A stretch of DNA of 64,000 nt from Fistulifera solaris (Eukaryota > Bacillariophyta > Bacillariophyceae > Naviculales > Stauroneidaceae). The notes beneath the pieces were generated by a model. That model did not search any database. It saw only the letters and a program-made list of their open reading frames with translations, and was not told the origin of the DNA. Where the stretch lies: positions 47,501-111,500 of the forward strand of contig AP026159.1 of the NCBI GenBank assembly GCA_030295235.1, written 5' to 3'. Below, piece by piece: positions 7,707-18,061 of this stretch. Position 1 is the first letter of the stretch; each line of letters begins with the position of its first letter. The translations under genes and the position numbers were made by a program.

Positions 7707-9077
7707 TTAACCACACAAATATTGAATTAATTTACTTACTTGATAAAAACTAATCTCATTTAACGAATAAATCGGAATATTTTTTTGTTGAGCAAGTTGA
7801 ATTAGTCTAAAATTTTGTTTTAAATGTTTTTTTAATCCAATAACTAAATCAGCTTTCCGGATTTCATTTGTTAAAACAAATTTAAACTCCATTTTTAAAA
7901 GAACCTCTTTTAATAAATTATTTGATAATGAATAAGGATAAATGACTAACTTTTTAGAGCTTAATTTTAACGTGATTTCGTTTTGTTTTTGATTCATAAA
8001 AGCCCAATTTTTAGTTACCAAAGGTCCAGACTCCGATAAATTGGGACGCGTTTTATTAAATGAATTTTGTAATGATTGGAAACGTCTCGAATTAATTATA
8101 ACCTTTTCATTTAATGAAAGCTGCCGAATTTGACCGACTAAAAAACTGCCACGTAAAAAAGAATCAACGGAATCTTTTACATCTTCGTGAATAGTCCATG
8201 AGGTTTGATCATTAATTTCAATTATGATCTCAAAGGCTGGATAAGCTTTACGTTCAAGAATACTTTTTTGTGTACCGCGTCGTTTTGCTTCTTCATCACT
8301 TAAAGTAACATATTGAATACCACCAATTAAATCTGCTAATGGTGGATTTTTTATTAAATTTTCCAAACAATTACCATGCGTAGTACCTACTAGTTGAACA
8401 CCTTTTTCAGCAATTGTTCTAGCTGCTAAAACTTCTAACTCTGTTCCAATTTCATCTATAATAATTACTTGTGGCATATGGTTTTCAACAGCTTCAATCA
8501 TTACTTGATGCTGAAGTTCTGTTTTTGCAACCTGCATTCGTCTAGCCCGACCAATTCCTGAGTGAGGAATGTCACTATCACCAGCAATTTCATTAGATGT
8601 GTCAATAATAATTACTCGTTTTTCCATTTCATCACCGAGTACACGAGCAATCTCACGAATAATAGTAGTTTTGCCAACACCTGGTTTACCTAAAATTAAA
8701 ATGGATTTTCCAGATTCCAACAAGTCTCGAATTATTGAAATTGTTCCAAAAACGGCCCGACCTACACGACACGTTAAACCATTAATTAAAAATTGTCGAT
8801 TTCTAATGCAGCTTATGCGATGTAGAGTTCTTTCAATACCTGCTCTATTTTCATTACTAAATTTACTAATTCGTTTTGTTACATAATCAATATCTTGCCA
8901 CGAAATAATTTTTTGTGACAAATATTCAGGTCCACTTACAAACCTAGCCTCTGGTCTACGACCTAGATCAAGGACAATTTCAATCAATTGCTCTTTATTA
9001 GGATGTTGGTTTAAATGTTCTTGCAAAAAAACTGGTAAATTGTCAATTAATTTTTCTAAATCGTCATTCACATTCAT
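7707..9077 (-). CDS. ycf45: Ycf45, P-loop ATPase
   Basis: This 456-residue cytosolic-type (stromal) ATPase has a Walker A motif [11 protein letters not shown] at about residue 130 and a Walker B-like [10 protein letters not shown] about 75 residues later. The AAA core is related to SpoIIIAA-type ATPases. The C-terminal 120 residues carry a mixed region with [11 protein letters not shown] that may bind nucleic acid. Ycf45 is conserved in red-lineage plastids and cyanobacteria, and its role is not established. The frame is intact at the length expected. It lies upstream of trnP and downstream of rpl20 on the same strand, with about 70 bases between rpl20 and this gene. Confidence 0.9.
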   Translation of the reverse strand: MNVNDDLEKLIDNLPVFLQEHLNQHPNKEQLIEIVLDLGRRPEARFVSGPEYLSQKIISWQDIDYVTKRISKFSNENRAGIERTLHRISCIRNRQFLINGLTCRVGRAVFGTISIIRDLLESGKSILILGKPGVGKTTIIREIARVLGDEMEKRVIIIDTSNEIAGDSDIPHSGIGRARRMQVAKTELQHQVMIEAVENHMPQVIIIDEIGTELEVLAARTIAEKGVQLVGTTHGNCLENLIKNPPLADLIGGIQYVTLSDEEAKRRGTQKSILERKAYPAFEIIIEINDQTSWTIHEDVKDSVDSFLRGSFLVGQIRQLSLNEKVIINSRRFQSLQNSFNKTRPNLSESGPLVTKNWAFMNQKQNEITLKLSSKKLVIYPYSLSNNLLKEVLLKMEFKFVLTNEIRKADLVIGLKKHLKQNFRLIQLAQQKNIPIYSLNEISFYQVSKLIQYLCG

Positions 9078-9147
9078 CTTATGAACCTAATTTTAGTTTT
9101 TTAGTTTAAATTATACCCTTCAATTTAAACCAAACTCCCTTTTAAAT

Positions 9148-9486
9148 TTATGAATCAATTAATGCTTTAAAAGTAGATGCATCTAAGACAGCAATTTGTG
9201 ATAACATTTTACGGTTTAGATCAATATTTGATTTTTTAAATTTATGAATTAGCTTACTATACGATATTCCGTTTAATCTTGAAGCAGCATTAATTCTGCT
9301 AATCCAAATTCGTCGAAAGACTCTTTTCTTTTTCTTACGATCTACATATGAATAGCGCAAAGCTTTCATTACTTGCTGATTAGCTACTCGAAATAAAGCT
9401 GAATGCGCACCACGGTACCCGCTTGCAATTCCTAAAATCTTGTTGCGACGTTTACGTGCAACATTTCCACGTTTAACTCTAACCAT
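9148..9486 (-). CDS. rpl20: 50S ribosomal protein L20
   Basis: The 112 residues are strongly basic and begin [18 protein letters not shown], the family signature. The [23 protein letters not shown] segment is typical of the rRNA-binding C-terminal half. Length is normal. It follows rpl35 by about 40 bases on the same strand, the usual L35-L20 pair of bacteria and red-lineage plastids. Confidence 0.97.
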   Translation of the reverse strand: MVRVKRGNVARKRRNKILGIASGYRGAHSALFRVANQQVMKALRYSYVDRKKKKRVFRRIWISRINAASRLNGISYSKLIHKFKKSNIDLNRKMLSQIAVLDASTFKALIDS

Positions 9487-9525
9487 TTCGCTTTATATTT
9501 TTTATTAAAAATTTTAATATTAACG

Positions 9526-9721
9526 TTAATAAGGTAACATTAATTTAATTTTTCTGCTATCACTTAAACTTACACAGATTTTTTTGTGATAGTTTACGTT
9601 TCTGTCTATTTGATTTATGCATTAAAAGATGACCTTTATACGCATGACGACGCAAAAAGTTGCCGGTACCTGTTACTTTATAACGTTTCGCGGCTGCTTT
9701 TCTAGTTTTTAATTTTGGCAT
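9526..9721 (-). CDS. rpl35: 50S ribosomal protein L35 (one apparent frameshift)
   Basis: From ATG at 9721 the protein reads [20 protein letters not shown], diagnostic of L35, then the basic [12 protein letters not shown] region. At the T7 run 9579-9585 the frame as given reaches an early stop. One base fewer in the run restores the C-terminus ending LMLPY at 9526 and the usual 64 residues. An intact L35 is expected in a living plastid, so I treat the break as a sequence error. Confidence 0.9.
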
Positions 9722-10018
9722 AAATTTTTAAGTAACTTTACTGAGTTATAATTTTATAGAATAAACTTTAAATTCTAGATGAATAGGTTAAAAAATTTTA
9801 TCTGAAGATCTCTTGTGTTTAGAAAAATCTAAATTTTTACTTCTACGCTAACTATCGATAATATTTTTCGATTTACAATTCAACCAAATTAATAAGTCAT
9901 TAATGGTATAGTATTTAATTCTATCATCTTTGTCAATAAAGAAATCGGTTCAAACTAGCATAAAACAGTTAAAAAAAAACTAAAGAAAATTAACAAATAT
10001 TTTAAAGGTGAAAGATAT

Positions 10019-10069
10019 TTATAGTGAACGATTAACAAACATTTTTGTTCTTTTTAACGTTCACTATAA
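10019..10069 (-). terminator. hairpin downstream of psaE
   Basis: A perfect 12-bp stem (10019-10030 with 10058-10069, TTATAGTGAACG) encloses a loop with a smaller AACAAA/TTTGTT stem. It starts about 40 bases after the psaE stop and is the only structure seen in the 390-base spacer 9722-10111. It probably ends or stabilises the psaE transcript. Confidence 0.6.
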
Positions 10070-10111
10070 TTTTTGGATTAAAAAATATTACAGAACTATA
10101 ATATTACTGAA

Positions 10112-10306
10112 TTACTTATCTTTTACTTCAACTAATTCATCAAGAGCAAAGTTATTTGTGTTAGTACCACTGTAATTAACTTTCTCAAATCTAACCACAA
10201 CTGGATAACGAATACCACTTTGGTCTACTGTTGCAACAGTACCAACATCATTAAACCAATATGATTCTGGTCTTAAGATGCGAACTTTTGAACCACGATC
10301 TACCAT
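10112..10306 (-). CDS. psaE: Photosystem I subunit IV (PsaE)
   Basis: This is a 64-residue stromal protein of the SH3-like PsaE fold. It begins [19 protein letters not shown] and contains the conserved VGTVATVD and [15 protein letters not shown] strands. It helps dock ferredoxin on the reducing side of PSI. Length is normal for red-lineage plastids. It is divergent from ftsH, with about 160 bases between the starts for promoters. Confidence 0.97.
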   Translation of the reverse strand: MVDRGSKVRILRPESYWFNDVGTVATVDQSGIRYPVVVRFEKVNYSGTNTNNFALDELVEVKDK

Positions 10307-10464
10307 AATTAAATTAAGTTACATTTATTAATTTATTTATTATTGTACGCTATAATTATTAATTTTAGTTAATAAAATTTTAAATTAGTTGGTTTCAACT
10401 TACAAAATATGTTAATATTTAATCAAGAATAAATTTATATAATAAACAACAACTAAAACATAAA

Positions 10465-12345
10465 ATGGATCGAAATACAATACAGAAAATTCTAATCGGA
10501 TTGTTTCTTACTGCTTGTATTTTTATTGGACTAAGAACATTTAATGTAGCTGATTTTGGATTTAAAGACAATCAGTCGGGAAATGAAATAGCTTCAAATG
10601 TAAGTAGTTCGAGAATGACTTATGGCCGATTTCTAGAATACTTAGAAATGGGTTGGGTTAAACAAGTTGATTTATACGATAATAGTCGAAACGCCATTGT
10701 TCAAGCGGCGAGTCCGGAATTAGGAAATCGACCTCAGTCAATTCGAGTTGAAATTCCTGTTGGTGCTTCACAACTTATTCAAAAATTAAAAGAGTATAAC
10801 ATTGACTTTGATGCGCATCCAGCACCGCGTAAAAGCGTTTTTGTTACAATAGCAAGTAATTTACTTTTACCTCTGATTTTTATTGGAAGTTTAATTTTCT
10901 TCTTCCAAAATTCAGATAACTTATCCCCAAACTCTAGTTCATCACCGATGAACTTAGGTAAATCACCTGCAAGATTTGACCAAAATCCTGATACTGGTAT
11001 TTCTTTTGGTGACATTGCAGGTATTGACGAAGCAAAAGCTGAATTTGAAGAAATTGTATCATTTTTAAAAGAACCTGAACGCTATACACTTGTTGGAGCA
11101 AAAATACCAAAAGGAGTTCTATTAGTTGGTCCTCCGGGTACTGGAAAAACTTTATTAGCCAAAGCAATTGCTAATGAAGCAAATGTACCATTCTATAGTG
11201 TTGCAGGTTCGGAATTCGTAGAAATGTTTATTGGTATTGGTGCAGCCCGTATTCGTGATTTATTTAAAAAAGCTTCAGAAAATACACCGTGTATAGTATT
11301 CATTGACGAAATTGATGCTGTTGGTCGTGAGCGCGGAGCAGGGATTGGTGGTGGAAACGATGAACGTGAACAGACTTTAAACCAATTATTAACAGAAATG
11401 GATGGATTTAAAGAAAACAAAGGTGTAATTGTTGTCGGAGCAACAAACCGCGTTGATATTTTAGACGCAGCCTTGTTACGTCCAGGTCGTTTTGATCGTC
11501 AAATTACCGTAGGTTTACCAGATAGATTAGGTCGTATTGGCATTTTAAAAGTTCATGCGAAAAATAAACCTCTTGCTGAAGATGTCTCATTAGTTCAATT
11601 AGCAAATCGAACTCCGGGTTTCTCAGGAGCAGATTTAGCAAACTTATTAAATGAGGCTGCTATTTTAGCAACACGCTATAAAAAACAAACAATAACTAAA
11701 AACGAAGTTAATGAAGCAGTTGATCGAGTAATTGGTGGAATTGCAGGAAGTTCGATGGATGATACGAAGAACAAAAAATTAATTGCGTATCATGAAGTTG
11801 GCCATGCGATTGTAGGTTCGGTTCTAGAAAATCATGATGAAGTGGAAAAAATTACATTAATTCCACGTGGCGGTGCAAAAGGTCTTACCTGGTTTACCCC
11901 AGAAGAAGACCAAATGTTAGTTTCTCGTTCACAATTATTAGCACGAATTATTTCAACACTTGGTGGTCGAGTTGCAGAACAAGTAGTTTTTGGTGACCCA
12001 GAAGTTACAACGGGTGCAAGTAATGACTTACAACAAGTTACGAATATTGCTAGACAAATGGTTACAAGATATGGGATGTCTAATATTGGTCCAATTGCAC
12101 TAGAAGACGATAATAATGAACAAATGTTTTTAGGCGGTGAATACAATGAAGCAATCGTAGATCGGATTGATTCAGAAGTTTGTAAAATTGTTAATCATTG
12201 TGAACAAATCGCAAAAGAAATTATTTTAGATAACCGCGTAGTAATTGATTTAGTAGTAGAAAAATTACTAGAATCAGAAACAATTGATGGAGCTGAGTTC
12301 CGTGAACTTGTTAGTCAATATACAATTTTACCAGCGAAAAAATAA
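10465..12345 (+). CDS. ftsH: FtsH, ATP-dependent membrane metalloprotease
   Basis: The 626-residue protein has a transmembrane helix near residues 8-25 and another near 128-147, an AAA module with Walker [14 protein letters not shown] (about 212) and Walker [17 protein letters not shown]. The zinc-protease motif HEVGH lies at about 432-436. In thylakoids FtsH removes damaged D1 and other membrane proteins. Plastid-encoded copies are typical of red-lineage algae. The frame is intact from ATG to stop and a strong hairpin follows. Confidence 0.97.
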   Translation: MDRNTIQKILIGLFLTACIFIGLRTFNVADFGFKDNQSGNEIASNVSSSRMTYGRFLEYLEMGWVKQVDLYDNSRNAIVQAASPELGNRPQSIRVEIPVGASQLIQKLKEYNIDFDAHPAPRKSVFVTIASNLLLPLIFIGSLIFFFQNSDNLSPNSSSSPMNLGKSPARFDQNPDTGISFGDIAGIDEAKAEFEEIVSFLKEPERYTLVGAKIPKGVLLVGPPGTGKTLLAKAIANEANVPFYSVAGSEFVEMFIGIGAARIRDLFKKASENTPCIVFIDEIDAVGRERGAGIGGGNDEREQTLNQLLTEMDGFKENKGVIVVGATNRVDILDAALLRPGRFDRQITVGLPDRLGRIGILKVHAKNKPLAEDVSLVQLANRTPGFSGADLANLLNEAAILATRYKKQTITKNEVNEAVDRVIGGIAGSSMDDTKNKKLIAYHEVGHAIVGSVLENHDEVEKITLIPRGGAKGLTWFTPEEDQMLVSRSQLLARIISTLGGRVAEQVVFGDPEVTTGASNDLQQVTNIARQMVTRYGMSNIGPIALEDDNNEQMFLGGEYNEAIVDRIDSEVCKIVNHCEQIAKEIILDNRVVIDLVVEKLLESETIDGAEFRELVSQYTILPAKK

Positions 12346-12354
12346 AAATCTAAC

Positions 12355-12398
12355 TCAAAATAAATATTGAATCTTCAATGACTCAATATTTATTTTGA
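12355..12398 (+). terminator. ftsH terminator hairpin
   Basis: A perfect 16-bp stem (TCAAAATAAATATTGA and its complement) encloses a 12-base loop, beginning 10 bases past the ftsH stop. Confidence 0.65.
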
Positions 12399-12573
12399 AC
12401 TAACTTTAATATAATATTTAATCGTTTAATTTAATCTTTGTACTGGTTATTTTTAGACAAAATTACCTACTAAAGTATATTTAACTTGCGAAAATTATTA
12501 ATTTAGAATAAGCTTAGTGAAACAATTAATTTTATTTCGTTTATAAAAATTTATATTTAAACCAAACTATTTT

Positions 12574-12876
12574 ATGGCAAAAAAAAGTATGATTGAAAGA
12601 GAAAAGAAGCGTATTAAATTAACTAAAAAATATGCTTTAAAACGAGTGACCTTACTAGAACAATATCGTACTGCATCAAGTTTTAGTTCAAAAATTGAAA
12701 TTCATTCAAAAATTCAAAAATTACCACGGAATAGTGCTAAGACACGAATCCGCAATAGATGTTGGAAAACTGGAAGACCAAGAGGTGTATTTAGAGATTT
12801 TGGCTTATCACGTCATGTTATCCGTGAAATGGCTCACCAATGTTTATTACCAGGTGTTACTAAGTCAAGTTGGTAA
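12574..12876 (+). CDS. rps14: 30S ribosomal protein S14
   Basis: The 100 residues are basic. They begin [13 protein letters not shown] and contain the conserved [12 protein letters not shown] and [24 protein letters not shown] at the C-terminus. It is the zinc-free long form usual in plastids, and length is standard. It stands alone ahead of psaM, about 155 bases away. Confidence 0.97.
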   Translation: MAKKSMIEREKKRIKLTKKYALKRVTLLEQYRTASSFSSKIEIHSKIQKLPRNSAKTRIRNRCWKTGRPRGVFRDFGLSRHVIREMAHQCLLPGVTKSSW

Positions 12877-13032
12877 AAAAAATTTCTTAAAATTAAAATA
12901 GATCGATTTTTATAAATTTAGTTTACAATTGTAATTATAGAAATAAATAAATTATTTAGTATATTCTTATAATTTATCTTATTAAATTCTTTAGAATCAA
13001 AAATATATTTAATTTAAATAAGGAGTTCTTAG

Positions 13033-13125
13033 ATGATCTATGATTCACAAGTTTATACAGCATTATGCATTGCTTTGTTAGCAGGGATTTTAGCAATTAG
13101 ATTAGGTTCAACACTTTACGAATAA
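13033..13125 (+). CDS. psaM: Photosystem I subunit XII (PsaM)
   Basis: This is a 30-residue single-helix membrane protein with an LCIALLAGILAIRLG helix, matching PsaM. A clear Shine-Dalgarno AAGGAG lies 7-8 bases before the ATG. It is followed closely by chlI on the same strand. Confidence 0.93.
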   Translation: MIYDSQVYTALCIALLAGILAIRLGSTLYE

Positions 13126-13168
13126 TAATCATAATTAATAAATAAACACTTTCTATAATTAATAAGCT

Positions 13169-14231
13169 ATGGCAACAGAAAATTTAAAAAAAATCGAGTA
13201 GACCCGTATTTCCTTTTACAGCAATCGTAGGCCAAGAAGAAATGAAGCTGGCTCTACAATTAAACGTAATTGATCCAAAAATTGGCGGCGTTATGATCAT
13301 GGGTGATCGTGGTACAGGAAAGTCAACCACAATTCGTGCAATCGCTGACTTACTTCCAGAAATTGAAGTAGTTAAAGATGATCCATTTAATTCTCATAAA
13401 TCAGATTTAGAATTAATGGGAAATGAAGTTAAACTTGCTGTTCAAGCGAATCAACCAATTGAAACGGAATTTATGAAAATCCCGATGGTTGACTTACCAC
13501 TTGGTGCGACTGAAGATCGCGTATGTGGAACAATCGATATTGAAAAAGCCTTAACGGAAGGTGTAAAAGCATTTGAACCAGGTTTACTTGCTAAAGCAAA
13601 TCGAGGCTTACTGTATGTGGATGAAGTTAATTTATTAGATGATCATCTTGTGGACATTTTATTAGATTCAGCAGCATCAGGTTGGAATACAGTTGAAAGA
13701 GAAGGTATTTCAATTCGTCACCCAGCTCGTTTTGTTTTAGTTGGTTCTGGAAATCCTGAAGAAGGTGAACTACGACCACAATTGTTGGATCGGTTTGGTA
13801 TGCATGCTGAAATTCGTACAGTAAAAGATCCAATTTTAAGAGTTAAAGTTGTAGAAGAGCGAACATCGTTCGATCAAAATCCAATGCTTTGGATTGCAAA
13901 TTATGAAGAACAACAACAAGAATTACGTGATAAAATTGTTGCAGCACAAAAATTGCTTCCAACAGTAGAAATTGATTATGATTTACGAGTTAAAATCTCA
14001 GAAGTTTGTAGTCGATTAGATGTAGACGGATTACGCGGTGATATTGTAACAAACCGTGCAGCAAAAGCATATGCTGCTTATAATGAACGTAATAAAGTTA
14101 CTGTCGAGGATATTTCAAAAATTATAACATTATGTTTACGTCATCGTTTAAGAAAAGATCCTTTAGAATCAATTGATTCAGGTGACAAGGTAAGTAAAGT
14201 TTTTAAAGAAATCTTTGAAATTGAAGATTAA
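13169..14231 (+). CDS. chlI: Magnesium chelatase subunit ChlI (two apparent frameshifts near the N-terminus)
   Basis: ChlI is the AAA motor subunit that loads Mg2+ into protoporphyrin IX for chlorophyll. Walker A GDRGTGKSTT is at about residue 45 and the Walker B region LLYVDEVNLLDDH at about 145. The frame from ATG 13169 begins MATENLKK and stops at once. One extra A in the run 13186-13193 and one extra C at 13203-13205 restore a continuous 354-residue protein, the normal length. ATGs further in (for example 13242) would cut off a conserved strand. Both breaks are in homopolymers, so I treat them as sequence errors. Confidence 0.93.
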
Positions 14232-14297
14232 ATTTTAAATTAAAGACTCGCTGAGATAATTACTTCTAATTCAGAACTTAAATAAAAATTTTACTAT

Positions 14298-14513
14298 ATG
14301 TTAAAAATATTTGGATTTATCGTAAGCTTATTTTTAATTATTATTATTTTTTTACGTATTCCACGAGAAAGTGTCGGTTTATCAAGTTTTGCAACCAAAA
14401 GTGATATATTAGGTTCGCCAAGTTCAGCGCAGCGTTCATTAAATATTTTTACAGCATTCGGAATTATTTTATATTTCGTAATCGCTATTAAGTTAAATTT
14501 AATGAATAACTAA
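14298..14513 (+). CDS. secG: SecG / Ycf47, protein translocase subunit
   Basis: The 71 residues contain two transmembrane helices (about 3-20 and 50-66) separated by a short polar loop with SVGLSSFATKSDILGSPSSA, the pattern of plastid SecG (Ycf47). It would work with SecY and SecE in the thylakoid Sec translocon. It converges with petD across a long hairpin. Confidence 0.85.
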   Translation: MLKIFGFIVSLFLIIIIFLRIPRESVGLSSFATKSDILGSPSSAQRSLNIFTAFGIILYFVIAIKLNLMNN

Positions 14514-14558
14514 ATTCTTGTTCTCACAAGTTTACTAAAATAATGATAAAAATTATAA

Positions 14559-14608
14559 AAACAAATTTCAACTGATTATTAGTAGTAATAATCAGTTGAA
14601 ATTTGTTT
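14559..14608. terminator. perfect 23-bp hairpin between convergent secG and petD
   Basis: Bases 14559-14581 are the exact reverse complement of 14586-14608, leaving a GTAG loop. The right arm overlaps two bases of the petD stop codon. It probably serves as a bidirectional terminator and 3'-end stabiliser for both genes. Confidence 0.75.
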
Positions 14609-15089
14609 ACCAGAATCCTAATGAAACTGCTTTATCGATTGGTAAACAAGCACCAATACCTAACCACACTGCCGCAAAAAATCCAAGAATAAAAGTGAAA
14701 CTTGCAATTGGGCGACGGAATGGATTTTGGAATTTATTTACGTTTTCAATGAATGGTACAGTAATTAATCCTAATGGAACTGCGGCCATTGCTAAAACAC
14801 CTAATAATTTGTTTGGTAATACACGTAATAAATTAAACGTAGGGAAGAAATACCATTCTGGTAAAATTTCTAATGGAGTATTAAATGGATCTGCTGGTTC
14901 ACCCATTTGTGTTGGAGCTAAAACTGCTAATCCTGTAACACATACAATTGTCCCTAAGATACAGATTGGGAAAACGTATAAAAGATCATTTGGCCATGCT
15001 GGCTCCCCGTAATAGTTGTGTCCCATACCCTTTGCTAATTTTGCACGTAATTTGGGATCAGTTAAATCTGGCTTTTTAATTACTGACAT
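14607..15089 (-). CDS. petD: Cytochrome b6f subunit IV
   Basis: The 160 residues match PetD throughout: [36 protein letters not shown] at the N-terminus, then three membrane helices with the quinol-site motif PEWYF at about residue 78. The frame is intact. It lies 65 bases after petB on the same strand, the usual petB-petD operon. Confidence 0.98.
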   Translation of the reverse strand: MSVIKKPDLTDPKLRAKLAKGMGHNYYGEPAWPNDLLYVFPICILGTIVCVTGLAVLAPTQMGEPADPFNTPLEILPEWYFFPTFNLLRVLPNKLLGVLAMAAVPLGLITVPFIENVNKFQNPFRRPIASFTFILGFFAAVWLGIGACLPIDKAVSLGFW

Positions 15090-15154
15090 AATATTAAAAT
15101 TTATGAATGATTTATATTAGTTTAATAAATGGATTACAGAAAAATGTTTTTGAT

Positions 15155-15802
15155 TTATAGAGGTCCTGAAATACCTTGTTTGCGAATCATTAAAAAATGT
15201 GTTAACATTAAAACAGCTGCTGCTAACGGTAATACAAAAGTATGAGCACTGTAAAAACGTGTTAATGTACTTTGACCTACACTTTCGCCACCACGTAAGA
15301 TTAATACTAGCGGAGGACCGACAATAGGAACTGCAGCGGGTACACCTGTTACAATTTTACATGCCCAGAAACCTACTTGGTCCCAAGGTAATGAATAACC
15401 TGTTACACCAAATGAAACTGTCACTACAGCTAATGTAACGCCTGTAACCCAAGTTAACTCACGTGGTTTTTTGAAACCACCCGTTAAGTACACACGGAAA
15501 ACATGTAATACCATCATTAAAACCATCATACTTGCTGACCAACGGTGAATCGATCTAATTAACCAACCAAAGTTTACACTAGTCATAATGTATTCTACCG
15601 ATGCAAACGCATCAACTACACTAGGTCGGTAATAAAATGTCATTGCAAAACCTGTAGCAACTTGGATTAAGAAACATGTAAAAACAAGACCACCAAAACA
15701 GTAGAAAATATTTACATGTGGGGGTACATATTTACTTGAAATATCATCAGCGATAGCTTGTACTTCTAATCGCTCTTCGAACCAGTCATATACCTTGTTC
15801 AT
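15155..15802 (-). CDS. petB: Cytochrome b6
   Basis: This is a 215-residue, four-helix cytochrome b6. Histidines in [10 protein letters not shown] and MMVLHVFR, and in [10 protein letters not shown] and [11 protein letters not shown], ligate the two b hemes. Cys35 ([11 protein letters not shown] region) would hold heme c. Length and sequence are typical. It is the first gene of petB-petD. Confidence 0.98.
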   Translation of the reverse strand: MNKVYDWFEERLEVQAIADDISSKYVPPHVNIFYCFGGLVFTCFLIQVATGFAMTFYYRPSVVDAFASVEYIMTSVNFGWLIRSIHRWSASMMVLMMVLHVFRVYLTGGFKKPRELTWVTGVTLAVVTVSFGVTGYSLPWDQVGFWACKIVTGVPAAVPIVGPPLVLILRGGESVGQSTLTRFYSAHTFVLPLAAAVLMLTHFLMIRKQGISGPL

Positions 15803-15859
15803 AATTTTTTTTGTATATTATCGCACAGTTAAGCAAATAGAAATAAAATTTATAATAAA

Positions 15860-15946
15860 GGCGAGAGTGGGATTCGAACCCACGGAACCCGCAAAGATTC
15901 ATCTGATTTCAAATCAGACGCAATCGACCAACTCTGCCATCTCGCC
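15860..15946 (-). tRNA. trnS(UGA): tRNA-Ser(UGA)
   Basis: This is an 87-base class II tRNA with a long variable arm, acceptor GGCGAGA/TCTCGCC and a UGA anticodon within TTTGAAA. Confidence 0.94.
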
Positions 15947-15988
15947 AAAAAGATTAGCTATAAAACTAATCTTAAAATTAATTAACCT

Positions 15989-16408
15989 TTAACTTTGATA
16001 AGTAGTCGTTCCGCTAAATTTAATTGAAGCTGGATTTGGATTTTTACCAATTGAAAATTGACGACTATTTACTGCTGATCTACCAGGGTTTACTTTCTCC
16101 GGAAATACGCCATCTTTAGGATGTAGGTACTGAACTTCGCCGCTCGGGAAGATACGATAGATTTTGTAATCGTTAATTTTAAAAGTACGTAGCTGAGTTC
16201 CAAGTGCTAAACATTGTTCTTTTCGCGCTAAATACAATAAGTTTTCGCCATTACGCATAATCGCTGCGCCACCAGTTGGCATTTCAAAGATCTGTTCTTT
16301 TGGACTAGTCCAAGTAATCGCATACTTCTCTTCAACTTCAGCCGCACGTAACCAGCCGCCAGTACTTCCACCAAAAGTGGGAAACGGTGTTTGTAAATTT
16401 AATGTCAT
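15989..16408 (-). CDS. psaD: Photosystem I subunit II (PsaD)
   Basis: This 139-residue stromal PSI subunit forms the ferredoxin-docking surface with PsaE and PsaC. Diagnostic segments are [22 protein letters not shown] near the N-terminus, then [25 protein letters not shown] and [18 protein letters not shown]. Plastid location is a red-lineage trait. The frame is intact and the ATG is the only sensible start. Confidence 0.98.
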   Translation of the reverse strand: MTLNLQTPFPTFGGSTGGWLRAAEVEEKYAITWTSPKEQIFEMPTGGAAIMRNGENLLYLARKEQCLALGTQLRTFKINDYKIYRIFPSGEVQYLHPKDGVFPEKVNPGRSAVNSRQFSIGKNPNPASIKFSGTTTYQS

Positions 16409-16489
16409 CTGTAAAACTTTATAAATGTTTAACGTTCACTATATAATTTTAATAAAAAAAACTTTTTTTTATTAAAATTATCAAAATTC

Positions 16490-16563
16490 TAGCGGAGAAT
16501 GGATTTGAACCATTGACCTTCGGGTTATGAGCCCAACGAGCTACCAGACTGCTCTACTCCGCG
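16490..16563 (-). tRNA. trnfM(CAU): initiator tRNA-fMet(CAU)
   Basis: The anticodon arm GGGCTCATAACCC, with three G-C pairs next to the loop, and an unpaired first acceptor position (C1 opposite U72) are initiator features. The T loop and acceptor otherwise pair well. Confidence 0.92.
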
Positions 16564-16676
16564 ACACGAAAAACATAATTGAAAGTAAATTTTGGATAAA
16601 GTCAATTATCGTTACTAAAAGTAGTATCCTCACACAATTATAGCACACCTTGATTCTTTATGTCAATAAAAAGATA

Positions 16677-16755
16677 ACTTTATAATTTATTGTCCTACTA
16701 CTTTCATTTTTGATACCAATATATTCTAAGTTATTAAGACAATAAATTATAAAGT
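16677..16755. repeat. 18-bp perfect inverted repeat between rpl12 and trnfM
   Basis: ACTTTATAATTTATTGTC at 16677-16694 is exactly complementary to 16738-16755 across a 43-base loop. It is the only notable structure in the 334-base spacer 16564-16897. Lying downstream of the rpl11-rpl1-rpl12 operon, it may end or protect that mRNA, though the loop is long for a terminator. Confidence 0.55.
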
Positions 16756-16897
16756 CAGAGAAATCACATCTAAAATAATCAGAAAGCTGTAATTATTTTC
16801 TTGATTAAGCAAAGTTACTTTTTAAAATTTTAAAAAATTTATTAAATTTTAAAATTAAACTAAGATTAGCTCTATTTCAGTGATTTTAAATTTTCAT

Positions 16898-17284
16898 TTA
16901 TTTAAGAGAAGCTTTGGCGCCTGCAGCCTCAATTTGCTTTTTGCCATCTTCTGCTGCTTCTTTAGCAAGACCTGTTTGAACTTTAGTCGGTGCTGCTTCT
17001 ACTAACTCTTTAGCTTCTTTTAATCCTAATCCAGTTAATCCACGTACTACTTTTAATACCGAGATTTTCTTATCAGCAGGAACTTCATCTAACATTAAAT
17101 CAAATTCAGTTTGTTCTTCAACTGCTTCTTCAGCAACTGGCGCAGCAGCCATAATTACTCCACCACCAACTGCAGCTGAAGCATCTACACCAAATGTTTC
17201 TTCAATTTTTGAAACTAACTCTGATGCTTCTAATAATGTTAATGTTTTTAAATCTTCTACGATTTGATCAATTTTTTCTGACAT
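16898..17284 (-). CDS. rpl12: 50S ribosomal protein L7/L12
   Basis: The 128-residue stalk protein has an N-terminal dimerisation helix pair, an alanine-rich acidic hinge (about residues 38-60) and the conserved C-terminal factor-binding domain with KISVLKVVRGLTGLGLKEAK. It is the last gene of the rpl11-rpl1-rpl12 set, 49 bases after rpl1. Confidence 0.98.
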   Translation of the reverse strand: MSEKIDQIVEDLKTLTLLEASELVSKIEETFGVDASAAVGGGVIMAAAPVAEEAVEEQTEFDLMLDEVPADKKISVLKVVRGLTGLGLKEAKELVEAAPTKVQTGLAKEAAEDGKKQIEAAGAKASLK

Positions 17285-17333
17285 AATAAAATTTAATTAC
17301 TTTAGTTTAAGTTTAATATATAATAAAGAAATG

Positions 17334-18026
17334 CTACGCAAACATTTCTAAATTTAATTTAATTGATGAGCCCATTGTTGTACAAATGAATACACTTTTA
17401 AAATATTTTCCTTTTACACCTGATGGTCTATTTTGTTCAATAGATCTGTACAATGCAATCAAATTATCAGCTAATTGTGTACTTGTAAAATCTACTTTTC
17501 CAAACCCTACATGAACAATCCCTGTTTTGTCTGCTTTGTATTCAAATTTACCTTTTTTAAATTCATTTAACGTTTCTGTTAAATTACTTGTAACTGTACC
17601 AGATTTTGGTGACGGCATTAAGCCTTTTGGACCCAAAACACGACCTAACTTAGCTAATTTAGGCATCATATTCGGAGTTGCAATTAATAAATCGAAATTA
17701 ATTTCACCTTTAGTGATTTTTTCAATTAAATCATCACTTCCAACTAAATCGGCACCGGCTAATTCAGCTTCTTTAATATTTTCGTCGTTCGCTAAAACTG
17801 CAATTCTAACTTGTTTACCAACACCGTGAGGTAAAGTTACTGTTGTACGTAATTGTTGATCCGCATACTTTGGATCAATATTTAGATTTGCGTGTAACTC
17901 CACCGACTCGACAAATTTTGTCGTAGCCGTTAGTTTTAAAGCTTCAATCGCTTCTGTTAAATTTGAGTAAGTAGTATTTTTTGTTATCTCTAGATTCTTT
18001 TTATGACGGCGAGATAATTTTCGCAT
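17334..18026 (-). CDS. rpl1: 50S ribosomal protein L1
   Basis: The 230 residues contain the two-domain L1 fold with LPHGVGKQVRIAVLA and the signature MPKLAKLGRVLGPKGLMPSPK. It binds the mobile L1 stalk of 23S rRNA. In bacteria L1 also represses its own L11-L1 mRNA. No obvious mimic site was identified here. It starts 35 bases after the end of rpl11. Confidence 0.98.
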   Translation of the reverse strand: MRKLSRRHKKNLEITKNTTYSNLTEAIEALKLTATTKFVESVELHANLNIDPKYADQQLRTTVTLPHGVGKQVRIAVLANDENIKEAELAGADLVGSDDLIEKITKGEINFDLLIATPNMMPKLAKLGRVLGPKGLMPSPKSGTVTSNLTETLNEFKKGKFEYKADKTGIVHVGFGKVDFTSTQLADNLIALYRSIEQNRPSGVKGKYFKSVFICTTMGSSIKLNLEMFA

Positions 18027-18061
18027 AATTTTTCTCCATTAGAATTTATTTTAGTTTTGAC

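Noticed and set aside
11832-12146. 104-codon reverse ORF inside ftsH (also 10779-11167 and 11193-11420)
   Set aside because: They are antisense to conserved FtsH domains, and low stop density there follows from the codon use of ftsH.
14596-15012. 138-codon forward ORF
   Set aside because: It is the antisense shadow of petD, which is fully conserved on the other strand. The shadow has no motifs of its own.
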